From Pseudomonas mandelii (GTDB lineage Bacteria; Pseudomonadota; Gammaproteobacteria; Pseudomonadales; Pseudomonadaceae), in assembly GCF_006438925.1 (NCBI RefSeq), contig NZ_RCZA01000011.1:147699-211698 (forward strand): a DNA stretch of 64,000 nt, written 5' to 3'. The position numbers and the translations under genes were made by a program. The notes beneath the pieces are model-generated. The model was not told the DNA's origin and searched no databases. It saw only the letters and a list, made by a program, of their open reading frames with translations. Shown in pieces: positions 8,602-17,405 of this stretch (the stretch's first letter is position 1; each line of letters starts with the position of its first letter).

Positions 8602-10512
8602 TTAAACGTCAGCAGCCGGACCGCCGATCGGTGTTTCCGGACGCGGATCCTGTGCCACCGGAGGAGTTCCGGAGGTACCGGCGCCGCCTGACCAATCGCG
8701 AGGCTCACGAGGCGTACGACCCGCCATGATGTCGTCGATCTGATCAGCGTCGATCGTTTCGTACTTCATCAAGGCATCAGCCATGGCGTCGAGCTTGTCA
8801 CGGTTATCGGTGAGGATCTGCTTGGCCGTGCCGTAGCACTGATCAATGATGCTGCGCACTTCGGAGTCGATCAACTTGGCTGTCTCACCGGAGAAGCTTG
8901 TACCCTGACCGCCACCGCCGCGACCGAGGAACACTTCGCCCTCTTCTTCTGCGTACATCAACGGGCCGAGTTTTTCCGACAAGCCCCACTTGGTTACCAT
9001 GTTCCGTGCAATCTGGCTGGCACGCATGATGTCGTTTGACGCACCGGTGGTGACGCCGTCGAAGCCCAAGGTCATTTCTTCAGCAATACGGCCGCCGTAC
9101 AACGAGCAGATTTGACTGATCAATGCACGCTTGGACAGGCTGTAGCGATCTTCTTCCGGCAGAAACATGGTCACACCCAGCGCACGACCGCGCGGGATGA
9201 TCGACACCTTGTAGACCGGGTCATGCTCAGGCACGACGCGCCCAACAATAGCGTGACCTGCCTCGTGGTAAGCGGTGTTCTGCTTCTCTTTTTCGGACAT
9301 GACCATGGATTTGCGCTCGGCGCCCATCATGATCTTGTCTTTGGCCAATTCGAACTCTTTCATTTCGACGATGCGCTTGCCGGCACGGGCCGCGAACAAC
9401 GACGCTTCGTTCACCAGGTTAGCCAGGTCGGCACCGGAGAAACCAGGGGTACCACGAGCGATCACAGCCGGAGCGACGTCGTCACCCATTGGCACTTTTC
9501 GCATGTGAACCTTGAGAATCTGCTCGCGACCACGGATATCCGGCAGACCGACGACAACCTGACGGTCGAAACGACCCGGACGCAGCAACGCAGGGTCCAG
9601 CACGTCCGGACGGTTGGTTGCCGCGATGACGATAATGCCGTCATTCATTTCGAAGCCGTCCATCTCTACCAGCAACTGGTTGAGAGTCTGCTCGCGCTCA
9701 TCGTGACCACCACCCATCCCAGCGCCACGATGACGACCGACGGCGTCGATTTCATCGATGAAGATGATGCATGGCGCGTGCTTCTTGGCCTGCTCGAACA
9801 TGTCACGAACACGGCTGGCGCCGACACCCACAAACATTTCGACAAAATCGGAACCAGAAATAGTGAAGAACGGTACTTTTGCTTCACCTGCAATCGCTTT
9901 GGCGAGCAACGTTTTACCGGTCCCCGGAGGACCCACCATCAGCACGCCGCGAGGAATGCGACCACCCAGACGTTGAAACTTGCCCGGATCACGCAAAAAC
10001 TCGACCAGCTCACCGACTTCTTCCTTGGCTTCGTCACAACCGGCAACGTCACCCAAGGTGGTTTTCACCTGATCCTCGGAGAGCAGGCGCGCCTTGCTCT
10101 TGCCGAAGCTCATTGGCCCGCCCTTTCCACCGGCGCCGCCCTGCATCTGCCGCATGAAGAACATGAACACGGCGATGATCACCAGGATCGGGAAGCTAGC
10201 GACCAGGAGCTGAGTCCAGATGCTTTGCTGTTCAGGCTGCTTGCCTTCGACTACGACATGGTTGTCCACGAGGTCGCCGATCAGACCGTTGTCCTGGATT
10301 GCCGGACGAATGGTCTTGAAGCTGTCGCCATCGTTGCGTTTGCCGGTAATCACGTAGCCATCAACCGCTACGCGCTCGACCTTTCCATCCTTGACCTGCT
10401 GGATGAAGTCGGAATAGTTGAGGGTCTGCGGCTCGTTAGGGCTGGAGAAGTTGTTCATCACTGTCACCAGGACAGCCGCAATGATCAACCACAGGATCAG
10501 ATTCTTTGCCAT
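8602..10512 (-). CDS. ftsH: ATP-dependent zinc metalloprotease FtsH
   Basis: A membrane-anchored AAA+ protease that degrades misfolded membrane proteins and regulators such as the heat-shock sigma factor and LpxC. I start at MAKNLILWLIIAAVL, giving 636 residues. There are two membrane segments (about 4-24 and 105-125) with a periplasmic domain between them. The Walker A motif GPPGTGKT is near 194-201, the second-region-of-homology arginines follow, and the zinc site HEAGH is near residue 416. The C-terminus is Gly/Pro-rich. rlmE lies 202 bases upstream, as in the rlmE-ftsH pair of other bacteria. Confidence 0.98.
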   Translation of the reverse strand: MAKNLILWLIIAAVLVTVMNNFSSPNEPQTLNYSDFIQQVKDGKVERVAVDGYVITGKRNDGDSFKTIRPAIQDNGLIGDLVDNHVVVEGKQPEQQSIWTQLLVASFPILVIIAVFMFFMRQMQGGAGGKGGPMSFGKSKARLLSEDQVKTTLGDVAGCDEAKEEVGELVEFLRDPGKFQRLGGRIPRGVLMVGPPGTGKTLLAKAIAGEAKVPFFTISGSDFVEMFVGVGASRVRDMFEQAKKHAPCIIFIDEIDAVGRHRGAGMGGGHDEREQTLNQLLVEMDGFEMNDGIIVIAATNRPDVLDPALLRPGRFDRQVVVGLPDIRGREQILKVHMRKVPMGDDVAPAVIARGTPGFSGADLANLVNEASLFAARAGKRIVEMKEFELAKDKIMMGAERKSMVMSEKEKQNTAYHEAGHAIVGRVVPEHDPVYKVSIIPRGRALGVTMFLPEEDRYSLSKRALISQICSLYGGRIAEEMTLGFDGVTTGASNDIMRASQIARNMVTKWGLSEKLGPLMYAEEEGEVFLGRGGGGQGTSFSGETAKLIDSEVRSIIDQCYGTAKQILTDNRDKLDAMADALMKYETIDADQIDDIMAGRTPREPRDWSGGAGTSGTPPVAQDPRPETPIGGPAADV

Positions 10513-10714
10513 ATCGTTCAATTAACTACCCTCTGAAGCAAGCTCCGCTAATGGCGCGCGCTTCGCATGATATTCACCGGCCTAACTTACTACATTACCT
10601 ACGGCTCTGGCAGGCGCCGTCTGTAACCCTTTGTGAAACACTTTCTACACAATATTCGCTAATGCTCACGGGGCGAAATACGAAAATCCTATCGACCCGC
10701 AAAAAAACCTCGAT

Positions 10715-11344
10715 TTACTCACTACGGCCGCGGTAGCCCCAAGCCAGCATGTATTGCTCGCGGGAACTGCCACGGGAAGAGTCCGGCTTGATCATCTGGA
10801 CCTTGTCGAATTTCTGACGAGCGTCCTTCACGTAAGCATCAAACCCTTCGCCCTGAAACACCTTGATCACGAAATTACCACCCGGCTTGAGTATCCGAGC
10901 CGCCAGATCAAGAGCCAGCTCACATAGAAACATGGCTTTTGGCATGTCCACCTCAGGCGTACCACTCATATTGGGGGCCATATCGGAAATCACAAGGTCC
11001 ACCTGCGAATTACCCACGGCCTCAAGGATCTGAGCGAGCACTTCGTCCTGGGTGAAGTCACCCTGGATGAAAGTCACGTCCGGAATGCTGTCCATTTCCA
11101 GGATGTCCGAGGCGATCAGACGCCCCTGACCACCGATCAGCCGACTAGTGACCTGCGACCAGCCGCCGGGCGCCGCACCCAGGTCGACAACGCTCATACC
11201 CGGACGGATCAGCTTGTATTTCTCCTGGACCTCCAGAAGCTTGTAACTCGCACGCGAGCGGTAACCATCCTTCTGCGCCTGCTTCACATAGGGATCATTG
11301 ACATGTCTTTTCAGCCAACCAAGGCTTGTCTTGGAACGCGCCAT
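10715..11344 (-). CDS. rlmE: 23S rRNA (uridine 2'-O) methyltransferase RlmE/FtsJ
   Basis: Methylates the ribose of U2552 in the 23S rRNA A loop, a late step of 50S assembly, and is heat-inducible in E. coli. The 209-residue protein has the SAM-binding VVDLGAAPGGWSQ and the complete K-D-K-E catalytic tetrad (Lys35, Asp121, Lys161, Glu196). It is divergent from yhbY, and its partner ftsH is the next gene downstream. Confidence 0.97.
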   Translation of the reverse strand: MARSKTSLGWLKRHVNDPYVKQAQKDGYRSRASYKLLEVQEKYKLIRPGMSVVDLGAAPGGWSQVTSRLIGGQGRLIASDILEMDSIPDVTFIQGDFTQDEVLAQILEAVGNSQVDLVISDMAPNMSGTPEVDMPKAMFLCELALDLAARILKPGGNFVIKVFQGEGFDAYVKDARQKFDKVQMIKPDSSRGSSREQYMLAWGYRGRSE

Positions 11345-11400
11345 TGGGCACCTCGATGATAAGGGTCGTGATTAATTGGGCGGATCCACGAACCCTCGGG

Positions 11401-11419
11401 TAAAATGGCCGCCATTTTA
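11401..11419. promoter_or_regulatory. Perfect 19-base palindrome between rlmE and yhbY
   Basis: TAAAATGGC and GCCATTTTA flank a single central base in the divergent intergenic region, 26 bases before yhbY. The flanks add no T run, so it looks more like a shared protein-binding site or promoter element than a terminator. The binding factor is unknown to me. Confidence 0.5.
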
Positions 11420-11445
11420 CAGAATCCAGACTAAAGGGTCAGATT

Positions 11446-11754
11446 ATGCCGCTCACTCAAGAGCAGAAGAAACAGTACAAATCCATTGGCCACCATCTGA
11501 AACCAGTTTTGACTGTGGCTGACAACGGTTTGACTGAAGGTGTGTTAGCCGAACTTGAACGCGCTTTGGCGGATCACGAGCTGATAAAAATCAAGCTCAA
11601 CATCCTCGATCGCGAGTCGCGCCTGGCGAACATTGCAGAACTGTGCAAGGTCGGCAAAGCGGACCTGGTTCAGGTCATCGGCAAGATGGCACTGATTTAC
11701 CGCAAGAACTTCAGCGTCAACAAGCAGCTGTCGAACGTCCATCGCTTCAAGTGA
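11446..11754 (+). CDS. yhbY: Ribosome assembly RNA-binding protein YhbY
   Basis: A single CRM-domain protein of 102 residues associated with pre-50S particles. Recognisable segments are the N-terminal MPLTQEQKKQYKSIGHHLKPVLTVAD region (residues 1-26) and the RNA-binding loop that in this family carries GxxG-like residues. Divergence from rlmE, another 50S maturation gene, is the usual arrangement. Confidence 0.93.
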   Translation: MPLTQEQKKQYKSIGHHLKPVLTVADNGLTEGVLAELERALADHELIKIKLNILDRESRLANIAELCKVGKADLVQVIGKMALIYRKNFSVNKQLSNVHRFK

Positions 11755-11763
11755 TGACAAGGG

Positions 11764-12168
11764 TCAAGGGTGTGCTTCGCGCACCCTGCCACTCCATCCC
11801 GGCACCGGCTGCAACACCAGCACCAGCCCGCAAAAGCCCAGAACAAGATAGCTGAACACCTGCCAACGCACGGCATCCGGCCAACCGATACGCACCGCGA
11901 CATACATCGCACACGCGAACAGCGCCATCATCAGCAGCTGCCCGCGAGTATCGCGCCATAGACTGGCAAGGCCCTCGGCCTGAACCAGCACCAAAGCCTG
12001 AAAAATCACACACGCTGCGGCGAACCCCACCATCAGCGCATCAAGCATGCTTGCGATTTCGTCGATCAGCAGCGGTGCCAGGCCAATTTTGCCCAGCACC
12101 GGCAGCAGACCGATGTGCAATAGCCACAGACCACCAACCCACAACATCTGAGTCAGCTGCCAAAGCAT
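11764..12168 (-). CDS. DUF4149 family membrane protein
   Basis: A hydrophobic protein of about 134 residues with four predicted membrane segments, beginning MLWQLTQMLWVGGLWLLHIGL. It resembles the DUF4149 family found next to greA in Pseudomonas; the function is unknown. The start is uncertain. The ATG at 12168 lies directly after a strong hairpin and has no visible ribosome-binding site, while an in-frame TTG at 12219 would overlap the end of greA. Either form suggests translation coupled to greA. Confidence 0.75.
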   Translation of the reverse strand: MLWQLTQMLWVGGLWLLHIGLLPVLGKIGLAPLLIDEIASMLDALMVGFAAACVIFQALVLVQAEGLASLWRDTRGQLLMMALFACAMYVAVRIGWPDAVRWQVFSYLVLGFCGLVLVLQPVPGWSGRVREAHP

Positions 12169-12191
12169 GGCGCCCGCACGTAGCGGGCGCC
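12169..12191 (-). terminator. GC-rich hairpin after greA
   Basis: A perfect nine-pair stem (GGCGCCCGC with GCGGGCGCC) and five-base loop lies between the greA stop and the first ATG of the DUF4149 gene. There is no T run, so it may be a processing or translation-occluding structure rather than a true terminator. Confidence 0.5.
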
Positions 12192-12196
12192 TGCGC

Positions 12197-12673
12197 TTAG
12201 ATGTGGCGAACTTCGACAATCTCGTACTCGATAACGCCGCCAGGCGTTTTCACGGCAACCACATCACCCTCTTCCTTGGCAATCAAGGCGCGGGCCAATG
12301 GCGAGCCGACCGAAATCTTGCCGAGCTTGAAGTCAGCCTCATCCTCACCAACGATGTGGTAAGTGACGCTTTCATCCGTCTCGACGTTGGCGATTTCAAC
12401 GGTGGTGCCGAAGATCACTTTGCCGGTGTGAGGAATGGTCGTGACATCAATGATCACCGCGTTTTGCATGCGGCCTTCGATGTCGCGGATCCGCGCCTCG
12501 ACCATACCTTGCTGCTCGCGAGCAGCGTGGTATTCGGCGTTTTCTTTCAAGTCACCCAACTCGCGGGCCGTACCGATGTCCTGGCTGAGCTTCGGACGGA
12601 CGACCTTGGTCAGGTGAGCGTGTTCTTCTTCCAGGGCTTTAGCGCCCTTGACGGTCATTGGGTATTTGATCAT
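12197..12673 (-). CDS. greA: Transcription elongation factor GreA
   Basis: Binds the secondary channel of RNA polymerase and stimulates cleavage of backtracked RNA. The 158-residue protein has the N-terminal coiled coil (about 1-75, with the acidic tip region around GDLKENAEYHAAREQQ) and a C-terminal FKBP-like domain with GSPLARALIAKEEGD. Its start overlaps the end of carB by 4 bases, so the two are translationally coupled. Confidence 0.97.
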   Translation of the reverse strand: MIKYPMTVKGAKALEEEHAHLTKVVRPKLSQDIGTARELGDLKENAEYHAAREQQGMVEARIRDIEGRMQNAVIIDVTTIPHTGKVIFGTTVEIANVETDESVTYHIVGEDEADFKLGKISVGSPLARALIAKEEGDVVAVKTPGGVIEYEIVEVRHI

Positions 12674-15600
12674 GCCTTCAATCCTGCGTGTAGATCCTGC
12701 AAGCGGCGCACGGTCTTCTCGGGACCGAACTTCAGCGCTTCGCAGATAGCTTCGCCAGCAGCAATGGTAGTGGTGCAGTAAATCTTGTGCTGCAAGGCAT
12801 TACGACGAATGGAATACGAATCAGCGATCGACTGACGACCTTCGGTGGTGTTGATGATCAGGGTGACTTCGTCATTCTTGATCATGTCGACCACGTGCGG
12901 ACGACCCTCGGTCACCTTGTTCACACGACGCACTTTCAGGCCTGCGGCTTCGATCAGCTTGGCAGTACCGGCAGTGGCGACCACTTCGAAGCCCAAGTTG
13001 ATCAGATCACGGGCCACGCCTGCAACCAGTGGCTTGTCGTCATCACGCACGCTGATGAACGCGGTACCGCCGGTCGGCAGCACTTCGCTGGCGCCCATTT
13101 GGGCTTTGGCAAACGCTTCGCCGAAGGTGTCGCCCACGCCCATCACTTCACCGGTGGACTTCATCTCTGGGCCCAGGATCGGGTCCACGCCAGGGAATTT
13201 GGCGAATGGGAACACCGCCTCTTTCACACTGTAGAAGTTCGGAATGATTTCTTTGGTGAAGCCGATTTCCTTCAGAGTTTTACCGGCCATCACGCGAGCC
13301 GCGATCATCGCCAGGGAAACACCGATGCACTTGGACACGAACGGTACGGTACGGGAAGCGCGCGGGTTGACTTCGATGACGTAGATGTCTTCGCCTTGCA
13401 GCGCCAACTGAACGTTCATCAGGCCGACAACGCCCAGTTCCAGGGCCATTTTCTTGACCTGTTCGCGCATCTCGTCCTGGATGTGTGCAGGCAGCGAGTA
13501 CGGCGGCAGGGAGCATGCGGAGTCACCGGAGTGAACGCCGGCCTGCTCGATGTGCTGCATGATTGCGCCGATCACTACGTCGGTGCCGTCGCAGACCGCA
13601 TCCACGTCCATTTCGATGGCGCAGTTGAGGAAGTGGTCGAGCAACACCGGGCTGTCGTTGGACACTTTCACCGCGTCGCGCAGGTAGCGCTTGAGCTCTT
13701 CTTCTTCGTAAACGATTTCCATCGCGCGGCCGCCCAGTACGTAGGACGGACGGACCACCAGCGGGTAACCGATCTTGCTGGCCGCACGAATTGCTTCGTC
13801 TTCGCTGCGCACGGTGGCGTTTGGCGGCTGACGCAGGTTCAGGCGCTCAACCATTTGCTGGAAGCGCTCACGGTCTTCGGCACGGTCGATGGCGTCAGGG
13901 CTGGTGCCGATGATCGGCACGCCAGCTTCTTCCAGGGCACGAGCCAGTTTCAGCGGGGTTTGGCCGCCGTACTGGACGATCACGCCTTTCGGCTTCTCGA
14001 CGCGGACGATTTCCAGTACGTCTTCCAGGGTGACTGGTTCGAAGTACAGGCGATCAGAGGTGTCGTAGTCGGTGGAAACGGTTTCCGGGTTGCAGTTGAC
14101 CATGATGGTCTCGTACCCGTCTTCGCGCAGCGCCAGTGCCGCGTGTACGCAGCAGTAGTCGAACTCGATGCCTTGGCCGATACGGTTTGGACCGCCGCCG
14201 AGGATCATGATCTTGTCGCGGCCCGACGGCGCTGCTTCGCACTCTTCCTCGTACGTCGAGTAGAGGTAAGCGGTGTCGGTGGCGAACTCGGCCGCGCAGG
14301 TGTCAACGCGCTTGTAGACCGGAAAAATCTCAAGTTTGTGACGGTGGCGACGCAGAGCCTTCTCGGTCACGCCCAGCAGCTTGGCCAGACGCATGTCGGA
14401 GAAGCCTTTGCGCTTGAGGCGGAACATCAAGTCGCGGTCGATGCTGGCCAGACCCAGGGTCTTGACCTTCTCTTCTTCCTTGATCAGATCTTCGATCTGC
14501 ACCAGGAACCACGGGTCGATCATGTTCATGCCGAAGATGTCTTCGACCGACAGGCCGGCGCGGAAGGCGTCAGCCACGTACCAGATACGCTCGGCGCCCG
14601 GCACGGTCAGTTCGCGCTTGAGCACGCTCATGCTTTCCGGGTTGCTCAGGTCGAGCTTCTCGTCCAGACCGCAAACGCCCACTTCCAGACCGCGCAGGGC
14701 TTTCTGCAGGGATTCCTGGAAGGTCCGGCCGATGGCCATGACTTCACCGACCGACTTCATTTGAGTGGTCAGGCGTGCGTCGGCTTTCGGGAATTTTTCG
14801 AAGGCGAACCGTGGCAGCTTGGTGACGACGTAGTCGATCGATGGCTCGAAGGATGCAGGAGTAGCGCCGCCGGTGATTTCGTTCTGCAGCTCGTCCAGGG
14901 TGTAGCCGATCGCCAGCTTGGCAGCGATACGCGCAATCGGGAAACCAGTGGCTTTCGAGGCCAGTGCCGAAGAGCGAGATACACGCGGGTTCATCTCGAT
15001 CACGACCATACGGCCAGTGTCGGGGCAGATGCCAAACTGAACGTTGGAGCCGCCGGTTTCCACGCCGATCTCACGCAGTACCGCCAACGAGGCGTTACGC
15101 ATGATCTGGTATTCCTTGTCCGTCAGGGTTTGTGCCGGAGCAACGGTGATCGAGTCACCGGTGTGCACGCCCATCGGGTCAAAGTTTTCGATGGAGCAGA
15201 CGATGATGCAGTTGTCCTTCTTATCGCGGACAACCTCCATCTCATATTCTTTCCAGCCGATCAGGGATTCGTCGATCAGCAGCTCTTTGGTCGGCGACAG
15301 GTCGAGACCGCGGGCGCAGATTTCTTCGAACTCTTCACGGTTGTAAGCGATACCGCCACCGGTGCCGCCCATGGTGAAGGACGGACGGATGATGCACGGG
15401 AAGCCGAGCTTCTCGAGGACCACGTTGGCCTCTTCCATGCTGTGGGCGATACCCGAACGCGGGCAGTCCAGGCCGATGGATTTCATCGCCTTGTCGAAGC
15501 GCGAACGGTCTTCAGCCTTGTCGATGGTGTCAGCGTTGGCGCCGATCATCTCTACGCCGAACTTCTCCAGAACGCCTTCGCGCTCCAGATCCAGTGCGCA

Positions 15601-15891
15601 GTTCAGAGCGGTCTGGCCACCCATGGTCGGCAGCAGCGCGTCCGGACGCTCTTTCTCGATGATCTTGGCAACGGTCTGCCACTTGATCGGTTCGATGTAG
15701 GTGGCGTCAGCCATGTCCGGATCGGTCATGATGGTCGCTGGGTTGGAGTTCACCAGGATGACGCGGTAACCCTCTTCGCGCAGGGCTTTACAGGCCTGGG
15801 CGCCGGAGTAGTCGAATTCGCAGGCCTGGCCGATCACGATCGGGCCAGCGCCGAGAATCAGGATGCTTTTAATGTCTGTACGTTTTGGCAT
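12670..15891 (-). CDS. carB: Carbamoyl-phosphate synthase large subunit
   Basis: Makes carbamoyl phosphate from bicarbonate, ATP and ammonia delivered by CarA, for arginine and pyrimidine synthesis. Starting at MPKRTDIKSILILGAGP it has 1,073 residues, the family norm. It holds two homologous ATP-grasp synthetase halves (about 1-400 and 553-935), an oligomerisation domain between them and a C-terminal MGS-like allosteric domain (about 936-1073) that in the family binds UMP and ornithine. It lies 118 bases after carA, and its stop overlaps the start of greA. Confidence 0.98.
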   Translation of the reverse strand: MPKRTDIKSILILGAGPIVIGQACEFDYSGAQACKALREEGYRVILVNSNPATIMTDPDMADATYIEPIKWQTVAKIIEKERPDALLPTMGGQTALNCALDLEREGVLEKFGVEMIGANADTIDKAEDRSRFDKAMKSIGLDCPRSGIAHSMEEANVVLEKLGFPCIIRPSFTMGGTGGGIAYNREEFEEICARGLDLSPTKELLIDESLIGWKEYEMEVVRDKKDNCIIVCSIENFDPMGVHTGDSITVAPAQTLTDKEYQIMRNASLAVLREIGVETGGSNVQFGICPDTGRMVVIEMNPRVSRSSALASKATGFPIARIAAKLAIGYTLDELQNEITGGATPASFEPSIDYVVTKLPRFAFEKFPKADARLTTQMKSVGEVMAIGRTFQESLQKALRGLEVGVCGLDEKLDLSNPESMSVLKRELTVPGAERIWYVADAFRAGLSVEDIFGMNMIDPWFLVQIEDLIKEEEKVKTLGLASIDRDLMFRLKRKGFSDMRLAKLLGVTEKALRRHRHKLEIFPVYKRVDTCAAEFATDTAYLYSTYEEECEAAPSGRDKIMILGGGPNRIGQGIEFDYCCVHAALALREDGYETIMVNCNPETVSTDYDTSDRLYFEPVTLEDVLEIVRVEKPKGVIVQYGGQTPLKLARALEEAGVPIIGTSPDAIDRAEDRERFQQMVERLNLRQPPNATVRSEDEAIRAASKIGYPLVVRPSYVLGGRAMEIVYEEEELKRYLRDAVKVSNDSPVLLDHFLNCAIEMDVDAVCDGTDVVIGAIMQHIEQAGVHSGDSACSLPPYSLPAHIQDEMREQVKKMALELGVVGLMNVQLALQGEDIYVIEVNPRASRTVPFVSKCIGVSLAMIAARVMAGKTLKEIGFTKEIIPNFYSVKEAVFPFAKFPGVDPILGPEMKSTGEVMGVGDTFGEAFAKAQMGASEVLPTGGTAFISVRDDDKPLVAGVARDLINLGFEVVATAGTAKLIEAAGLKVRRVNKVTEGRPHVVDMIKNDEVTLIINTTEGRQSIADSYSIRRNALQHKIYCTTTIAAGEAICEALKFGPEKTVRRLQDLHAGLKA

Positions 15892-16009
15892 GGGTTTGTC
15901 ACTCAAATCCGCAGGTCAGTCGGCAAGCCGTCTTGTTCAATCTTTGAAGTCTTGAGGGGGCCACCGGTGTCGGGACCACCCTCAAGCTTTGCTACATCAA
16001 GGCGAGCGA

Positions 16010-17146
16010 TTAGCGTCGCTTGGCCATTTCGCTGATGAAGCGATCAAACAGTGGTGCTACGTCGTTCGGGCCAGGACTGGCTTCAGGGTGACCCTGGAAG
16101 CTGAAGGCGCTCTTGTCGGTAAGCTCGATACCTTGCAGGGTGCCATCGAACAGCGATTTGTGGATCGCACGGACGTTGGCTGGCAGGGTCGCTTCGTCTA
16201 CCGCGAAACCGTGGTTCTGGCTGGTGATCATCACCACACCGGTATCCAGATCCTGGACCGGGTGGTTGGCACCGTGGTGACCGTGACCCATTTTCAGGGT
16301 TTTGGCACCGGAGGCCAGGGCCAGCAGTTGGTGACCAAGGCAGATACCGAAGACCGGAATTTCGGTTTCCAGCACATCTTTGATCGCTTGGATCGCGTAG
16401 TCGCAAGGCTCCGGGTCACCAGGGCCGTTGGACAGGAACACGCCATCCGGCTTCAATGCCAGCGCTTCAGCCGCTGGAGTCTGCGCGGGCACTACCGTCA
16501 CGCGGCAACCGCGCTCGACCAGCATACGCAGGATATTCAGTTTGACGCCGTAGTCGTAGGCAACCACGTGGTACGGCAGCTCGGAGGCTTCGATAGTCGC
16601 GTGGCTGTCGGTTTTCAAATCCCAGACAGTCGAGCGCCACTCGTATTTCTCTTTGGTGCTGACGACTTTCGCCAGGTCCATGCCTTTGAGGCCAGGGAAC
16701 CCCTGAGCGGCGGCGATGGCGGCTTCTTCGGAAATGTTGTCACCGGCCATGATGCAGCCGTTCTGCGCGCCTTTTTCACGCAGAATGCGTGTCAGGCGGC
16801 GAGTGTCGATACCGGCGATTGCCACAACGTTGTTGGCTTTCAGGTAGTCGGACAGGGACATCGTATTTCGCCAGTTGCTCGCAACCAGCGGCAGGTCACG
16901 AATGACCAGGCCAGCGGACCAGACTTGGTTGGACTCGGCGTCCTCTGGCGTGGTGCCGGTGTTGCCGATGTGCGGGTAAGTCAGGGTAACAATCTGTTGG
17001 GCGTAGGAAGGATCGGTAAGGATTTCCTGATAGCCGGTCATTGCGGTGTTGAACACCACCTCACCAACGGTTTGACCGTCGGCTCCAATGGCTTCGCCGC
17101 GAAAAATGCTGCCATCAGCAAGGGCGAGTATGGCTGGCTTAGTCAA
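16010..17146 (-). CDS. carA: Carbamoyl-phosphate synthase small subunit
   Basis: The glutamine amidotransferase subunit that releases ammonia for CarB. It has 378 residues, with the nucleophile Cys269 in FGICLGHQ and His353/Glu355 in GHPEASPGP. The start is a TTG codon preceded by GGGAGG at good spacing; no ATG fits. The TTG overlaps, as TTGA, the stop codon of a 50-codon open frame that spans the leader hairpins. Translation coupled to that leader and attenuation control are plausible. Confidence 0.97.
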   Translation of the reverse strand: MTKPAILALADGSIFRGEAIGADGQTVGEVVFNTAMTGYQEILTDPSYAQQIVTLTYPHIGNTGTTPEDAESNQVWSAGLVIRDLPLVASNWRNTMSLSDYLKANNVVAIAGIDTRRLTRILREKGAQNGCIMAGDNISEEAAIAAAQGFPGLKGMDLAKVVSTKEKYEWRSTVWDLKTDSHATIEASELPYHVVAYDYGVKLNILRMLVERGCRVTVVPAQTPAAEALALKPDGVFLSNGPGDPEPCDYAIQAIKDVLETEIPVFGICLGHQLLALASGAKTLKMGHGHHGANHPVQDLDTGVVMITSQNHGFAVDEATLPANVRAIHKSLFDGTLQGIELTDKSAFSFQGHPEASPGPNDVAPLFDRFISEMAKRR

Positions 17147-17295
17147 GAAGACCTCCCGTAAATAAAGCCTGAAAGGGCGATCGCAGGTTGTAAAAAAGCG
17201 GAGTGACGTATGGACACGTCACCCCGCTTCTTCACCGAATAATTCTGCGCGCTTTTAGTGGACACACTAAAGCTGTAGCTTACAGAAAAAGGCAT
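17143..17295 (-). CDS. Possible carA leader peptide
   Basis: A 50-codon frame, starting MPFSVSYSFSV and ending GFIYGRSS, runs through the whole carA leader and ends at 17143 so that its TGA overlaps the carA TTG start. It has a poor ribosome-binding site and no family resemblance. Its interest is positional: ribosomes on it would run through the terminator hairpin at 17196-17229. It may be a chance frame. Confidence 0.35.
   Translation of the reverse strand: MPFSVSYSFSVSTKSAQNYSVKKRGDVSIRHSAFLQPAIALSGFIYGRSS
17192..17229 (-). promoter_or_regulatory. Attenuator-like terminator in the carA leader
   Basis: Two arms of 13 pairs with one internal mismatch (17196-17209 with 17216-17229), a six-base loop and a six-T run form a strong intrinsic terminator about 45 bases before the carA start. 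Two smaller hairpins lie upstream (17254-17271 and 17273-17285). A terminator inside the leader of a pyrimidine/arginine gene suggests regulated read-through. It could also simply end dapB transcription, although dapB has its own terminator further upstream. Confidence 0.65.
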
Positions 17296-17358
17296 TTTTG
17301 GTCTACCGCCAATGAGCCTTAAAGGCCGGAGAATGCGACAGGACGTCGCTTGGCGTAA

Positions 17359-17396
17359 TAAAACCGGGCCCAAACGCTGTGTTGGAACCCGGTTTC
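17359..17396 (-). terminator. Terminator after dapB
   Basis: AAACCGGG and CCCGGTTT arms are followed by TTTTATT on the minus strand, directly after the dapB stop codon. The loop is about 19 bases and may pair further inside. Confidence 0.65.
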
Positions 17397-17405
17397 GGGC
17401 GCATC

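Noticed and set aside
12787..17161. Plus-strand frames of 1,082 and 390 codons opposite carB and carA
   Set aside because: Shadows of carB and carA; no ribosome-binding site and no recognisable domains.
17273..17285. CTGTA/TACAG palindrome in the carA leader as a LexA box
   Set aside because: Spacing is CTG-N7-CAG rather than CTG-N10-CAG; it fits a leader hairpin better.
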